Assembly: GCA_965203575.1 (NCBI GenBank)
Contig: OZ241894.1
Span: 930,001 to 994,000 of the forward strand
Direction: 5' to 3'
Source: Aldehydirespirator sp965203575
GTDB taxonomy: Bacteria; Actinomycetota; Acidimicrobiia; Acidimicrobiales; Aldehydirespiratoraceae
DNA: 64,000 bases
The notes beneath the pieces are model-generated. The model saw only the letters and a list, made by a program, of their open reading frames with translations. It searched no databases and had not been told where the DNA came from. Position numbers and translations under genes: made by a program. Positions 1-8,797 of this stretch are shown piece by piece (within the stretch, counting starts at the first letter, position 1; the number at the start of each line of letters is the position of its first letter).

Positions 1-405
1 CTGGACGATCACGGACGGATGCAGGCCGACGCCATCAGCGCGGCCCTGGCCTCCCGGCCGGTGCGTCGCATCCTGTCGAGCCCGTACGTGCGCTGTGTGG
101 ACACTGTCGTGCCGCTGGGTCGGGCGCTGGGGCTGCCCGTGGAGACATGCGACGAGCTCGCCGAGGGCTCATTCGTCGGCGATGCCTTCGATCTGCTGCG
201 ATCGCTGGCTTCAGCCGAGGGTGACTCGGTGCTGTGCGGCCACGGCGACGTCATTCCCGGCCTGCTGTGGGTGCTGGCCCAGTACGGGCTGGACATCCCT
301 GACCTGGGAAGGTGCAAGAAAGGGTCGATCTGGGAGCTGGACGTGAGCGACGGTCGAATCGTGGGCGCCGCCTACCGGCATCCGCGCACCTTCGGCGCAG
401 CCTGA
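1..405 (+). CDS. Histidine phosphatase family protein, 5' truncated by the window edge
   Basis: The frame is open from base 1, so the start and the catalytic RHG motif lie outside the window; 134 residues are visible. Seen: the SSPYVRCVDT segment, matching the 'SSP..R...T' strand-helix of SixA/phosphoglycerate-mutase-like phosphatases, and CGHGDVIP, which carries the second active-site histidine. The short C-terminal region fits a small SixA-like enzyme acting on phosphohistidine or a small phosphoester. The substrate cannot be told. The gene runs opposite to its right-hand neighbours and ends just before a 41-bp interspersed repeat. Confidence 0.8.
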   Translation: MDDHGRMQADAISAALASRPVRRILSSPYVRCVDTVVPLGRALGLPVETCDELAEGSFVGDAFDLLRSLASAEGDSVLCGHGDVIPGLLWVLAQYGLDIPDLGRCKKGSIWELDVSDGRIVGAAYRHPRTFGAA

Positions 406-410
406 CTGCG

Positions 411-451
411 ATTCTCGCTCCTGTTCGCTGCGCTCACGGGCCGCTCGGGCC
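411..451. repeat. 41-bp interspersed repeat, copy 1
   Basis: This segment matches 5228-5268 at 38 of 41 positions; the core is TTCGCTNCGCTCACGGGCC. Here it sits between two convergent genes, directly after the phosphatase stop codon. The second copy lies inside ccmF. It may be a genome-wide dispersed element, but only two copies were found in this window. Confidence 0.7.
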
Positions 452-458
452 CGGGCCG

Positions 459-1040
459 CTAGGCCGTGTATTGGGGCGGCCTGGCGAAGACCTCTTCCAG
501 CAGCGGGACGAAGTCCTCCATCGGAAGGTCATCGTAGTGGGGGTCGAAGCAGTTCTGGTCGTATGAGGCGCAGAAGTCAATACAACGGTCGTAGTGCGGC
601 GACTCCGCGTAACGCTCCCTGGCGTGGCGGTCACCGCCGAGGTGGTGGAAGTAGTAGTAGCCCTGGAACAGCCCGTGGTGGCGCACCACCCACTCCGTCT
701 CGGAGCTCACATAGGGGGCGAGGATGGCAGCCGCAACCGCGCTGTGGTTGTCGGGAGCGAGCACGTCGCCGATGTCGTGCAGCAACGCGGCCACCACGAA
801 CTCCGAGGACTCGCCGTTGCGCAGCGCGCGGGTGGCCGACTGGCGGCAGTGTCGGGCCCGGTCGATCTGGTACCCGAGGGTGGGGCCCTCGAGCATCCGC
901 ATCACCGACAGCAGGTGCGTCACCAGCGTGTCGCGGGAATGACCCTCGAAGATCCTGGACAGCTGTTCGTAGTCCCCGCGGGTGCCGTCGGCCATAGCCG
1001 TCCAGCCCACTGTGAAGGTGCCGGCGAGTGTGTCAGACAT
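459..1040 (-). CDS. HD-domain protein, PhnZ/MIOX-like predicted metal-dependent enzyme
   Basis: 193 residues. Seen: H64, the H88-D89 doublet in LLHDIGD, H99, HH at 121-122 and D161, spaced as in single-domain HD proteins of the PhnZ / myo-inositol-oxygenase-like group (predicted HD phosphohydrolases). Known: members are either phosphohydrolases or di-iron oxygenases cleaving C-C or C-P bonds. Inferred: a cytosolic metal-dependent enzyme of unknown substrate. The start is well supported by a GGAGGAGGGG Shine-Dalgarno about 7 nt upstream. No phosphonate gene is adjacent, so a PhnZ function is not supported by context. Confidence 0.75.
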   Translation of the reverse strand: MSDTLAGTFTVGWTAMADGTRGDYEQLSRIFEGHSRDTLVTHLLSVMRMLEGPTLGYQIDRARHCRQSATRALRNGESSEFVVAALLHDIGDVLAPDNHSAVAAAILAPYVSSETEWVVRHHGLFQGYYYFHHLGGDRHARERYAESPHYDRCIDFCASYDQNCFDPHYDDLPMEDFVPLLEEVFARPPQYTA

Positions 1041-1089
1041 GATTCACCCCTCCTCCCCCGCGACCGGCGCCGCGGAGCCACGCCGCAAT

Positions 1090-2442
1090 CTACTGCCCGA
1101 TGATCTCGATGTCCGGGTAGAACGCGGCCGCCGCGAACCAGAACGTGTCGAGATGCTCGACCGGCTCCAGCGCAGCGCCGACCGGATCGGACGGCTGGCC
1201 CAGGATGTCGTAGACCGCGCCGGTGTCCGCATCCACGAAGCCGCCGCCGTCGGCCACGGACAGATCCAGCAGCCGGCCGTCAACTGAGCCCACGAACACG
1301 CCGGTGGCGCCCACATCGCGGCCCTCCTCGATCAGGGGGCTGTCGAGGGCGCTGGCCGTGCCCGGCTCGAACAGGGCCACCAGCTCGCGGCCGGCGAAGG
1401 TGAACGGCACGACCCGGCGCTCGGCCAGCACGTCGTTGGGGATGACCGCTCCCTCGGCGCCGTCTCGCAGGGCGACCACCCTGGTGATCGGTTCGAGCCG
1501 GTCGTCCAGAGGGCCACTGAACAGGAAGGGACGGTTGTTGGAGTCGTAGAACTCGTAGGGGTTCTGCCCGTACCGGCGGAAATGGCCGGTGTCGAGGCTG
1601 AGCACGCGGCCATCGGGGTGCGATGCCAGGAAGGCTTCGAAGGACACGGTCTGGACCGGTATCAAGTCCAGTTCGGACCCGACGAGATGGCCGACCACCG
1701 CCTGGCCGGTGTAGTGGGACCACAGGCTCTCGGTCTGGCGGTCGTACATCACCAGCGACGAGTTCAACAGCGCTCCGGAGGTGCCGAAGTCGAGAATGCG
1801 GTCCCCTACCCGTCGGTCGTAGGCCACCGCGGAGTTGCACAACGGGCAGTACGACACCGTGACCGGTACCCCTCCCACGGTGCCGTTGACGAGTTCGTGC
1901 CAGGTCATGATCCGCAGCGGGTAGGCCCGGGCGTCGCCGTTGACCTCCAGTGCCAGCACCGGCTCCACCCCGGCCAGCCACTCCACCCCTGAGGCCGGCT
2001 CGAAGGCGGGATCCTCGAGGGCGGGAATGGCGTCGGGGGGCACGACCCCGCGGATCTCGTCGAGGTCGATGAGCGGCTGGGGCTGATCGGGATGGAAGGG
2101 ATCGTGCAGCGCGCTGAGCACGTTCTCGCGCGGCGTGGACTGGATCGGCTCGGCTTCCAGGACGGGGGTCGAGTCGCTCGCGGCGCCGGCCGCGGCGGTG
2201 GTCGGCGCCTCGGCCGCTTCGGGTTGCTCATCCTCGCCGCCGGCCGGCTCGGGTTCCGCGCCCGGGTCGGGGGCGGCAGGATCGCTTGCCTCGCTGCCAG
2301 CCTCAGTCGCCTGGGAGGTCGACGGCGCGCCGGTGACCGGCGCCGCGCGCTCGTCTGGAGATGGCCCCGAGCAGCCGAGGACCGCTACGACCAGGACCGC
2401 GGCCGCCGGCACGAGCGCGGCCCTCCCGGAAACAACTCGCAT
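1090..2442 (-). CDS. DUF3179 domain lipoprotein
   Basis: The protein starts with a basic n-region and a hydrophobic stretch ending in VAVLGC, a lipobox, so it is predicted to be a lipid-anchored exported protein. An Ala/Glu/Pro-rich linker of roughly 100 residues follows, then the globular domain with WHELVNG, SYCPLCNSAVAYDR, FGTSGALLNSSLVMYDR and SLWSHYTGQAVVG. These are the hallmark segments of DUF3179, whose CxxC is conserved. Biochemical function is unknown; the CPLC motif suggests a metal or redox site. I chose the ATG at 2442 because it gives a clean signal peptide; in-frame starts at 2454 and 2475 are possible. Confidence 0.85.
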   Translation of the reverse strand: MRVVSGRAALVPAAAVLVVAVLGCSGPSPDERAAPVTGAPSTSQATEAGSEASDPAAPDPGAEPEPAGGEDEQPEAAEAPTTAAAGAASDSTPVLEAEPIQSTPRENVLSALHDPFHPDQPQPLIDLDEIRGVVPPDAIPALEDPAFEPASGVEWLAGVEPVLALEVNGDARAYPLRIMTWHELVNGTVGGVPVTVSYCPLCNSAVAYDRRVGDRILDFGTSGALLNSSLVMYDRQTESLWSHYTGQAVVGHLVGSELDLIPVQTVSFEAFLASHPDGRVLSLDTGHFRRYGQNPYEFYDSNNRPFLFSGPLDDRLEPITRVVALRDGAEGAVIPNDVLAERRVVPFTFAGRELVALFEPGTASALDSPLIEEGRDVGATGVFVGSVDGRLLDLSVADGGGFVDADTGAVYDILGQPSDPVGAALEPVEHLDTFWFAAAAFYPDIEIIGQ

Positions 2443-2580
2443 CTTGCAGGCCATATCGGAGCAACCTAACGTCACACTCTCTTACCTCACGCCTGCCTCA
2501 ACCGCTGACAGCTTCCGGCCGCGGTCTGTGGCACCGTTCTGGGGACATGCCGGGGAAGCGCGAACGACTCTCCCGGAGGG

Positions 2581-3957
2581 TTAGCGGCCGAGAGCGGCGC
2601 GCAAGCCCTGGGCCTCAACAAGACGGGCCAGACCGGGGGGCTTGTAGGCCAAGGCGTCGAAGGCGTCCAGATCGGCGCGGGCCGCAGCGGCGTCGCCCTG
2701 CCGCCAGCGGGCCAGAGCCCGATACACCAGTGCCCCGGCGTTGGCCGGGTCGGCCGTGAGAGCCTCGTCGAGGTAGCCGACACCCAATTCGGCCAGTTCG
2801 GCGTCGCCGCTTCGGACCAGCAGCCAGCCCCGGCCGGCCAGCGCCTCGGGCTCGCCGGGCTGCGAGGCCAGCACCCAATCGACGAGTTGCACCGCTTCGA
2901 GCAGCTCGCCCCGGGTCGCCAGAGCCTCGGCCGCGGCCAGAGCCTCGGCCACCGTGAGGGCCGTCTCGGCGAAGGCGGGGCGGTCCCCTGCGGAACCCAG
3001 GCCCTCCACCGCCTTCAGCGCGGTCTCGTCCCGGGCCGCAGCCACCCTCTCGCGCACTTGTGACTGGGCCAGCAGCTGCTCGGCGTATGGGGGCGGGTCT
3101 AGAGAATCGAACACGGCCAGTTCCGACGCCGCGCCGGATCCGTCCCCCTGGTCCAGAGCCACGATGGCCCGGAACAGCCGGGCGTCGGGGTAGGCGGGGT
3201 CCACCGCGATGGCGTCGTCGAGATACTCCACCGCGGTGTCCAGATCGCCGCGGCGGGACGTGAGCCAGCCCCGGTAGGTGAGGGCCTCCGCGCTGGAGGG
3301 CTGAAGCTCGAGCGCTTCGTCGTAGGCGGCGATGGCTCCCGCCATGTCGCCTTCGCCCAACCGCCGCTGGGCCTCGAAGATCAGGTCGCGGGTCGTGACA
3401 CGTATCTCGCCGGTGATGGAGCCGTCGGTGCTGCGGCTGCCCGACGAACGGGCCACGAGCAGGCCTGCCGCGCCGGCCACGACCACGACGGCGACCGTCC
3501 ACACCGCCGCGTTGCGCCAACGCCGCCGCCGCACCGCCATCGGCGGCTGGGGCGTGCCGTGGGCCGGACGCCGGTCTGATCGCAGCATCCCCACCACCAC
3601 GGCCGCGATACCGCCGCCGGCGAGGACAGGCAGGATCCACACCAGGCTGGTGATGCCCGACCCCGAGGGGTTGTAGTCGATGTCGACGTCGTAGGCGGCC
3701 ACCAGCTGATCCCGGATGTAGGCGTCGCTGCGGCCCTCGTCCACCCATACCGCGACCTGTCGCCGGATCTCGCGGGCCACCGGCACGTCGCTCTCGGCCA
3801 CCGACTGGCCCGCACACACGGGACAGGCGAAGTCCTCGGCCAGAGCTCGGACCCGGTCGGCGTTGGTCCTGGGTGGGCCCTCGTCCAGCGCGCCGTACAC
3901 GAACGCCCCCGCGGCGATCACGACGGCCGCGATCCAGCTTGCCGTCCGCCAACTCAT
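2581..3957 (-). CDS. ccmH: CcmH/CcmI-type cytochrome c biogenesis fusion protein with TPR repeats
   Basis: 458 residues. An N-terminal membrane segment (about 8-24) is followed by a CcmH domain with C45-P-V-C48 in FACPVCAGQSVAESD, the thiol pair that reduces apocytochrome c. Further membrane segments lie near 105-125 and 150-170 (a CcmI-like anchor), then tetratricopeptide-type helices from about 200 to the end (AIAAYDEALELQPSSAEALTYRG is typical). Known: CcmH passes electrons from CcmG to apocytochrome and CcmI binds the apocytochrome C-terminus. Here one polypeptide carries both. It is the last gene of the ccm operon; its ATG overlaps the ccmG stop (ATGA). Confidence 0.9.
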   Translation of the reverse strand: MSWRTASWIAAVVIAAGAFVYGALDEGPPRTNADRVRALAEDFACPVCAGQSVAESDVPVAREIRRQVAVWVDEGRSDAYIRDQLVAAYDVDIDYNPSGSGITSLVWILPVLAGGGIAAVVVGMLRSDRRPAHGTPQPPMAVRRRRWRNAAVWTVAVVVVAGAAGLLVARSSGSRSTDGSITGEIRVTTRDLIFEAQRRLGEGDMAGAIAAYDEALELQPSSAEALTYRGWLTSRRGDLDTAVEYLDDAIAVDPAYPDARLFRAIVALDQGDGSGAASELAVFDSLDPPPYAEQLLAQSQVRERVAAARDETALKAVEGLGSAGDRPAFAETALTVAEALAAAEALATRGELLEAVQLVDWVLASQPGEPEALAGRGWLLVRSGDAELAELGVGYLDEALTADPANAGALVYRALARWRQGDAAAARADLDAFDALAYKPPGLARLVEAQGLRAALGR

Positions 3958-4505
3958 GACGGCGCCGAGAGCCGAGCGATCACGTCATCGATGCCGTCGG
4001 CGGTGACCCCGCCCAGCTGCTTCCACACCACCACCCCCGAGGGAGCCACGAGGTAGGACTCGGGCACGCCGGTCACGCCGTAGGCCACGGCCGCCTGCCT
4101 CGCGCCGGTGGCCACCACGGGCCAGTCGCCGCCATGGGCCGCGAAGAACTCCCGCACGTTCTCGACGGTGTCGTCGAACACCACCGACACGATCCGGGCG
4201 TCGCCGGCTGCCGAGTGACGCTCGTCGAAGTCGACGAGTTCGGGATGCTCCATGATGCAGGGCACGCAGGTGCTCTGGAAGAAGTTGACGACAACCCACC
4301 GGCCACGCCAGTCGTCGAGATCGAAGGGCTCACCCGCCACCGTCGTCCCGACCACAGCGGGCGCCAAGCCTCCCAGGATGGGGCTGGACGCCTTGCGCTC
4401 GAACGCAGAGTCCCGGGTGGCCAGCACCACGACCAGCAGCGCGGCCGCGGCCGCCACCGGCAGCGCGATCCAGAGCGACCGCCGACGCCGGCCACCGCCG
4501 TTCAT
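3954..4505 (-). CDS. ccmG: CcmG/DsbE-type membrane-anchored thioredoxin
   Basis: 183 residues from the ATG that overlaps the ccmF stop (ATGA); longer readings would run back into ccmF. Arg-rich N-terminus and one membrane anchor at about 11-29, then a TlpA-like thioredoxin fold with VNFFQSTC80-VP-C83 and a later cis-proline region, YGVTGVPESYLV, typical of DsbE/CcmG. Role: keeps the CxxC of apocytochrome c and of CcmH reduced on the outer face of the membrane. The CVPC active site is somewhat unusual beside the WCPxC common in CcmG. Confidence 0.92.
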   Translation of the reverse strand: MNGGGRRRRSLWIALPVAAAAALLVVVLATRDSAFERKASSPILGGLAPAVVGTTVAGEPFDLDDWRGRWVVVNFFQSTCVPCIMEHPELVDFDERHSAAGDARIVSVVFDDTVENVREFFAAHGGDWPVVATGARQAAVAYGVTGVPESYLVAPSGVVVWKQLGGVTADGIDDVIARLSAPS

Positions 4506-6616
4506 GCCGGCGCCTTCGATGCGGCTGCCTCTATGGGTTGTCGGCGCCCTGAACGAGAGGGCAGCAACGACAAGGCCGTCCCGAGAGCCATCACGATCCC
4601 GCCCAGCCACAGCCACACCACCAGCGGCTGCACCGTGACCCGCAGGATCACCCGGTCTGCGCCGGCCTCTTCGGGGAACTGCAGCACCGACAGGGCCACG
4701 TCGTCGCGCAGCGTGGAGCGCACCGACGGGATCCCGATCGTCTGGGACGCGAACGGGTAGGTGGCGATGGCCGGCCCGTACGTCTTGGCGTCGTCGACCC
4801 GCACGAAGGCGACCCGCTCGGTGCGGTTCTCATGAGCGACGACCGCCGAGCCCACGTAGACGATCTCGTGTCCTGCGAACGTGGCTGGCTGGCCGGCCTC
4901 CAGGTCGAACTCGGCCTGGCGCACATAGGACTGGCTGGCCGCGAAGGCCACCGCCACCAGCACTACACCCAGGTGCACGATCATGCCGCCATTGGTCCGT
5001 CCCACCAGGCCCCGCCACCGGTGGCGGCGCACGGCCAGAAGGATCTGGCGCAGCGCGGCGCCGCCGGCGAAGCCGCCCAGGCCGAAGGCCAGCAGCGGCG
5101 CCCATCCCCGGGCCCCGGCGACCACCGACAGCACCAGCGCCGCGACCGCGATCCACATCGGCACCATCAACCTCCGGGCCAGAGTGAGCGCAATCGGGTT
5201 GCCGGCCCCTCGCTGAGCAGCGTTGTCATTCCCGCTCTTGTTCGCTCCGCTCACGGGCCGCTCGGGCCACGGCCTCGCTACCCGAACGGCTACATCCACA
5301 GGCGATTCGGGCGCGTTCGCTCGGCCTCTGGGCAGTTCCGTCGGCGGGCGGCCCGACTCGGAGCCCCAGGGCAGCATGGGCGCCACCGCCATCAACAGCA
5401 GCAGCGCGAAGCCGACCGGGCGGGTCATCCGGTCGAAGTACGGGTTGCCCACCGAGATGGTGCGACCGTCGAAGGCCTCCACCAGCAGCGGGAACACGGT
5501 GCCGAGCAGCACCACGAACGCGAAGGCGGCGAACAGGGCGTTGTTGGCCAGGAACGCCCCCTCACGCGACACCGGCGCGGCGATCCGGCCCGGGGTGCGC
5601 AACTGGTCGCCCCGCCAGGCGATGAGCGCCAGCGACACGGCCACGATGACCGCGAAGAACCCGAGGATGGCCGGGCCGATGCCCGACTCGGTGAAGGAAT
5701 GCACCGAAGCCAGCACACCCGAGCGGGTGAGGAAGGTACCCAGGATCGTCAGCGAGAAGGTGGCGATCACCAGCGACAGGTTCCAGACCCGCAGCATCCC
5801 CCGCCGCTCCTGAACCATCACCGAGTGCAGGTAGGCGGTGCCGGTCAGCCAGGGCAGGAACGAGGCGTTCTCCACCGGATCCCAGGCCCAGTACCCGCCC
5901 CAACCCAGGGTCTCGTAGCTCCACCAGGCACCGAGCACGATGCCGAAGGTCAGGAAGCCCCAGGCGGCCACGGTCCAGCGCCGGGTAGCGGCCAGCCATC
6001 CCTCCCCGAGCCGCCCGGTGGCCAGCGCAGCCACCGCGAAGGCGAAGGGCACGGTGAACCCCACGTAGCCGAGGTACAGGATCGGCGGGTGGAACGCCAT
6101 GAGGATGTGGTTCTGCAGCAGCGGGTTGGGGCCGGGGCCGTCGTAGCCGGCTGGGACGTCGACCGAGATGAAGGGATCGGCCGGCCCGACCATGAGCGCG
6201 AAGAAGAAGGCGCTGACCGCGAACATCACCAGCGTCGCCCACGCCAGCATCGGATCGTCGCCTCGGGCACGGAACTTCACCGCTACTGCCACCGCGTAGC
6301 CGCACAGCACCAGCGCCCACAGCAGGATCGATCCTTCCAGCGCCGACCACAGGGTGGCCACGTTGAACACCGGGGGCGTGGTGGACGAGCCGTTGTCGGC
6401 CACGAACTTCACCGTGAAGTCCCGGGTGATGAGGGCCCGCTCCATCACAACCACCGCGACCACCGCCGCGGCCGCCATAGCGAAGGTGAGCTGGCGGGCG
6501 TAGCGACCCCAGGACCGCAGGTGCCCGGTGAGGCCCAGCCCGGTGACGACCAGGCCCATCAGGGCCGCGCCCAGCCCCGCGGCGACGGCCGCCGAGCCGA
6601 GCGCCACGTTGCTCAC
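4502..6616 (-). CDS. ccmF: Cytochrome c heme lyase subunit CcmF
   Basis: 704 residues, polytopic. The WWD heme-handling region is clear (WGGYWAWDPVENASFLPW), as are conserved histidines in membrane loops (LLQNHILMAFHPPILYLGYV). Role: with CcmH/I attaches heme from holo-CcmE to apocytochrome c. Start overlaps the ccmE stop and the end overlaps ccmG. Oddity: between the WWD half and the last membrane segments (about bases 5205-5375) lies an Arg/Pro/Glu-rich hydrophilic insert of about 55 residues encoded partly by a 41-bp interspersed repeat. The frame stays open through it, so the protein is probably still functional. Confidence 0.95.
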   Translation of the reverse strand: MSNVALGSAAVAAGLGAALMGLVVTGLGLTGHLRSWGRYARQLTFAMAAAAVVAVVVMERALITRDFTVKFVADNGSSTTPPVFNVATLWSALEGSILLWALVLCGYAVAVAVKFRARGDDPMLAWATLVMFAVSAFFFALMVGPADPFISVDVPAGYDGPGPNPLLQNHILMAFHPPILYLGYVGFTVPFAFAVAALATGRLGEGWLAATRRWTVAAWGFLTFGIVLGAWWSYETLGWGGYWAWDPVENASFLPWLTGTAYLHSVMVQERRGMLRVWNLSLVIATFSLTILGTFLTRSGVLASVHSFTESGIGPAILGFFAVIVAVSLALIAWRGDQLRTPGRIAAPVSREGAFLANNALFAAFAFVVLLGTVFPLLVEAFDGRTISVGNPYFDRMTRPVGFALLLLMAVAPMLPWGSESGRPPTELPRGRANAPESPVDVAVRVARPWPERPVSGANKSGNDNAAQRGAGNPIALTLARRLMVPMWIAVAALVLSVVAGARGWAPLLAFGLGGFAGGAALRQILLAVRRHRWRGLVGRTNGGMIVHLGVVLVAVAFAASQSYVRQAEFDLEAGQPATFAGHEIVYVGSAVVAHENRTERVAFVRVDDAKTYGPAIATYPFASQTIGIPSVRSTLRDDVALSVLQFPEEAGADRVILRVTVQPLVVWLWLGGIVMALGTALSLLPSRSGRRQPIEAAASKAPA
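5228..5268. repeat. 41-bp interspersed repeat, copy 2, inside ccmF
   Basis: 38 of 41 positions match 411-451. It is translated in frame on the minus strand as part of the hydrophilic insert of CcmF, so it looks like an element that landed in a tolerant extramembrane loop. Confidence 0.7.
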
Positions 6617-7185
6617 GGTTCCGATGGTTCCCAGAGCGGGGAACGACCGACGCCCTCGTCGGCCTCGGTGATGCGCTCGTCGTAGTCGTCGCGGTTGCGG
6701 TAGTCGTTGTCGTGCTTCACCAGCATCCGGTCCGACGCGAAGTGCCAGCCGTCCGTGACCGCCCGCGGGCCCGGGCTGGGACCTTGCCGCCAGGCCCCTT
6801 CGAGCACCACCGGCACGCCGGGCTGGAAAAGCTCAGGCGGGTCGCCGGTGTGGACTACGTCCACCACTACCCCGTCGAAGCCGACCGGGAAGGCCAGCAC
6901 CGGCCGGTCATCCCAGAAGGCGTGCACCGCATGGTCCAACGGTGTTCCCTGGAGGCGGAAGCGCTGCGAAGCCAGCTCGTCGCGCCGCTCCACCGCCTCG
7001 TCGGCGTTGTAGAAGAACAGCGCGGCGTCGCCGAGCAGGTTGGAGACGAGCAGCGCCACTCCGCCAACCACGGCCACGGTCACCAGCGCCGCGATCCAGC
7101 GTCTAGTCCGCGTGGAGCGTCGAACGGGCCGCGGGGTTAACGGCGCGAGTTCTGCCTCGGCGGCGCCAGCCGACGTTTCATCCAT
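6613..7185 (-). CDS. ccmE: Periplasmic-type heme chaperone CcmE
   Basis: 190 residues: a cytosolic N-terminus, one membrane anchor at about 30-50, then an OB-fold domain. The covalent heme site is intact as H158-x-x-x-Y162 in MLVKHDNDY, the canonical histidine version. Some actinobacteria and archaea are known to carry a cysteine here instead. Role: receives heme exported through CcmABCD and hands it to CcmF. The gene follows ccmD after 6 nt and its stop overlaps the ccmF start. Confidence 0.95.
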   Translation of the reverse strand: MDETSAGAAEAELAPLTPRPVRRSTRTRRWIAALVTVAVVGGVALLVSNLLGDAALFFYNADEAVERRDELASQRFRLQGTPLDHAVHAFWDDRPVLAFPVGFDGVVVDVVHTGDPPELFQPGVPVVLEGAWRQGPSPGPRAVTDGWHFASDRMLVKHDNDYRNRDDYDERITEADEGVGRSPLWEPSEP

Positions 7186-7191
7186 GGCCGG

Positions 7192-7329
7192 TCACTCGCC
7201 GTTGTCGCCGGTCCGGGCGCGAGCCCGCTGCAGCAGCCGCCGGCCGCGCACCATCAGGCTGGCCGCGTAGGTGCCGACCGCGGCCAGCGTGACGCCCCAG
7301 GCGCCGAGCACGTAGCCGGCCTGGCTCAC
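7192..7329 (-). CDS. ccmD: CcmD, small heme-exporter membrane subunit
   Basis: 45-codon gene starting with GTG that overlaps the ccmC stop (GTGA). One membrane helix (about residues 4-26, VLGAWGVTLAAVGTYAASLM) followed by an Arg-rich cytosolic tail, as in CcmD. Position between ccmC and ccmE fits the usual operon order. CcmD is needed to release holo-CcmE from the CcmABC complex. Sequence conservation in this family is low, so the call rests on topology, length and place. Confidence 0.8.
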   Translation of the reverse strand: MSQAGYVLGAWGVTLAAVGTYAASLMVRGRRLLQRARARTGDNGE

Positions 7330-8105
7330 CGGCCGGCCTCGGCGCGCCGGGCCGTCAGCGCATCGTCGAGATCGCGGGCCTGGAGCTGCCGCTCCAGCCA
7401 GCCGATGCGGAAACGGTGCATCATCATCCAGAGAATCGCCATGGCGGCCACGACGAAGGCCAGGAACAGGGTGAACAGGGTGAGGTCCTCGAGCTTGCCG
7501 TCTGTGAGGGAGGACTGCTGGTGAAGGGTGCGGTTGGACCACCAGTTCACCGACCGGTTCACGATGGGAATGTTGACTCCGCCGACCAGCCCGACCACCG
7601 CGGCCCGGGTGGCCACCGAGTCGGCGTCGCCGCCGAGGGCCCGAACCGACAGGTAACCGACCATCACCAGGAACAGGATCAGGGCGGTGACGAGACGCAC
7701 GTCGCCCCACTCCCAGTAGGTGCCCCAGGTGGGTCGGCCCCAGAGCATGCCCGTGACCAGCGTCAGCCCGCAGAGCAGGACCCCGACCTCGGCACCGGCG
7801 TGGGCGGTGACGTCCCACCACACCGACCGGCGCCACAGCCACATCACCGAGCCGACGGCGGTCACGGCGAGGGCGGTGTAGGCGCCGAGGGCCGAGGGCA
7901 CGTGCACGAAGATGATGCGCACGGCGTCGCCCTGCACATCGTCGGCCGGCGCGGCCAGCAGCCCCAGGGCGGCCACCGCGACCAGGCCGATCAGGGTGAC
8001 CAGCCCGAGCCAGAAGGTGAAGCGCGACCCGGTGCGAGCGGGACCGCCGAGATAGGAGGCGATCAGTGGCTCGGAGGGCGCGCTCTCAGACTCCGGGGAC
8101 GTCAT
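7326..8105 (-). CDS. ccmC: Heme transporter permease CcmC
   Basis: 259 residues with six predicted membrane helices. The WWD signature is present as WGRPTWGTYWEWGDVRL, and conserved histidines lie in IIFVHVPSALGAY and near NRSVNWWSNRTLHQ. Role: presents heme to CcmE on the outer face. The start overlaps the ccmB stop and the end overlaps ccmD, so it is translationally coupled on both sides. Confidence 0.95.
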   Translation of the reverse strand: MTSPESESAPSEPLIASYLGGPARTGSRFTFWLGLVTLIGLVAVAALGLLAAPADDVQGDAVRIIFVHVPSALGAYTALAVTAVGSVMWLWRRSVWWDVTAHAGAEVGVLLCGLTLVTGMLWGRPTWGTYWEWGDVRLVTALILFLVMVGYLSVRALGGDADSVATRAAVVGLVGGVNIPIVNRSVNWWSNRTLHQQSSLTDGKLEDLTLFTLFLAFVVAAMAILWMMMHRFRIGWLERQLQARDLDDALTARRAEAGR

Positions 8106-8797
8106 GTGTCCTCCAGCAGCAGGCCGTAGACGACAGCGCCCAGCACCGCGTTCACCGCCGCGAAGCCGGCCAGCAGGCCGACCCAGGACCAGCCGTCCAC
8201 CGCGACGGTGCCGAACCCGTCGGCGAAGGCCCGGGTGGCCGCGATCAGCACGGGCGCCGACACTGGAAGCAGCAGGATCGGCAGGACCGTCTGATGGGCT
8301 CGCACTCCGGCTACCACAGCACCGAGCAGGCTACCGGCGGCGGCCAGACCCACCGTCGCGGCGACGCAGGTTGCGACCACCAACGGGAGCGACTCGATCT
8401 CCGCGTCGTACAGCAGCACCACGCCCGGCACCAGCAGCACCTCCACGATCAGCAACTGCACGGCCACCGCCGCGGCCTTGCCCGCGAACGCGGCGGCCGG
8501 GGCCATCCCGCTGAGGAGCAGCATCCGGCGGGCCCCGTCGGTGGACTCCACCGCCACAGACCGCTGCACGGCCACCACGGTGGCGAACAGCACCGTCATC
8601 CACAGCAGCCCCGGCGTGGCCAGCCGCAGCGTGGGCCGGTTGGCGTCGAGAGCGAAGCCGAACAGCACCAGCACGAGCACCGCGAAAGGCAGCACCTGGC
8701 CCAGCGCGGTGCGGGCCCGCCACTCGATGCGCAGATCCTTGGACGCCACGAGGACGGCGTCGCCCGCGAACAGGCTCAACCCGCGCCAGGCGGTCAC
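8102..8797 (-). CDS. ccmB: Heme exporter membrane subunit CcmB
   Basis: 231 residues with about six hydrophobic helices. The N-terminal segment DLRIEWRARTALGQVLPFAVL is typical of CcmB (KDLRlElRsr...). Partner of the CcmA ATPase. Starts on an ATGA overlap with ccmA and ends on one with ccmC. Confidence 0.93.
   Translation of the reverse strand: MTAWRGLSLFAGDAVLVASKDLRIEWRARTALGQVLPFAVLVLVLFGFALDANRPTLRLATPGLLWMTVLFATVVAVQRSVAVESTDGARRMLLLSGMAPAAAFAGKAAAVAVQLLIVEVLLVPGVVLLYDAEIESLPLVVATCVAATVGLAAAGSLLGAVVAGVRAHQTVLPILLLPVSAPVLIAATRAFADGFGTVAVDGWSWVGLLAGFAAVNAVLGAVVYGLLLEDT

Noticed and set aside
4832..6685. 617-codon plus-strand frame over ccmF
   Set aside because: Low-complexity Arg/Gly/His translation, opposite a complete CcmF with all motifs.
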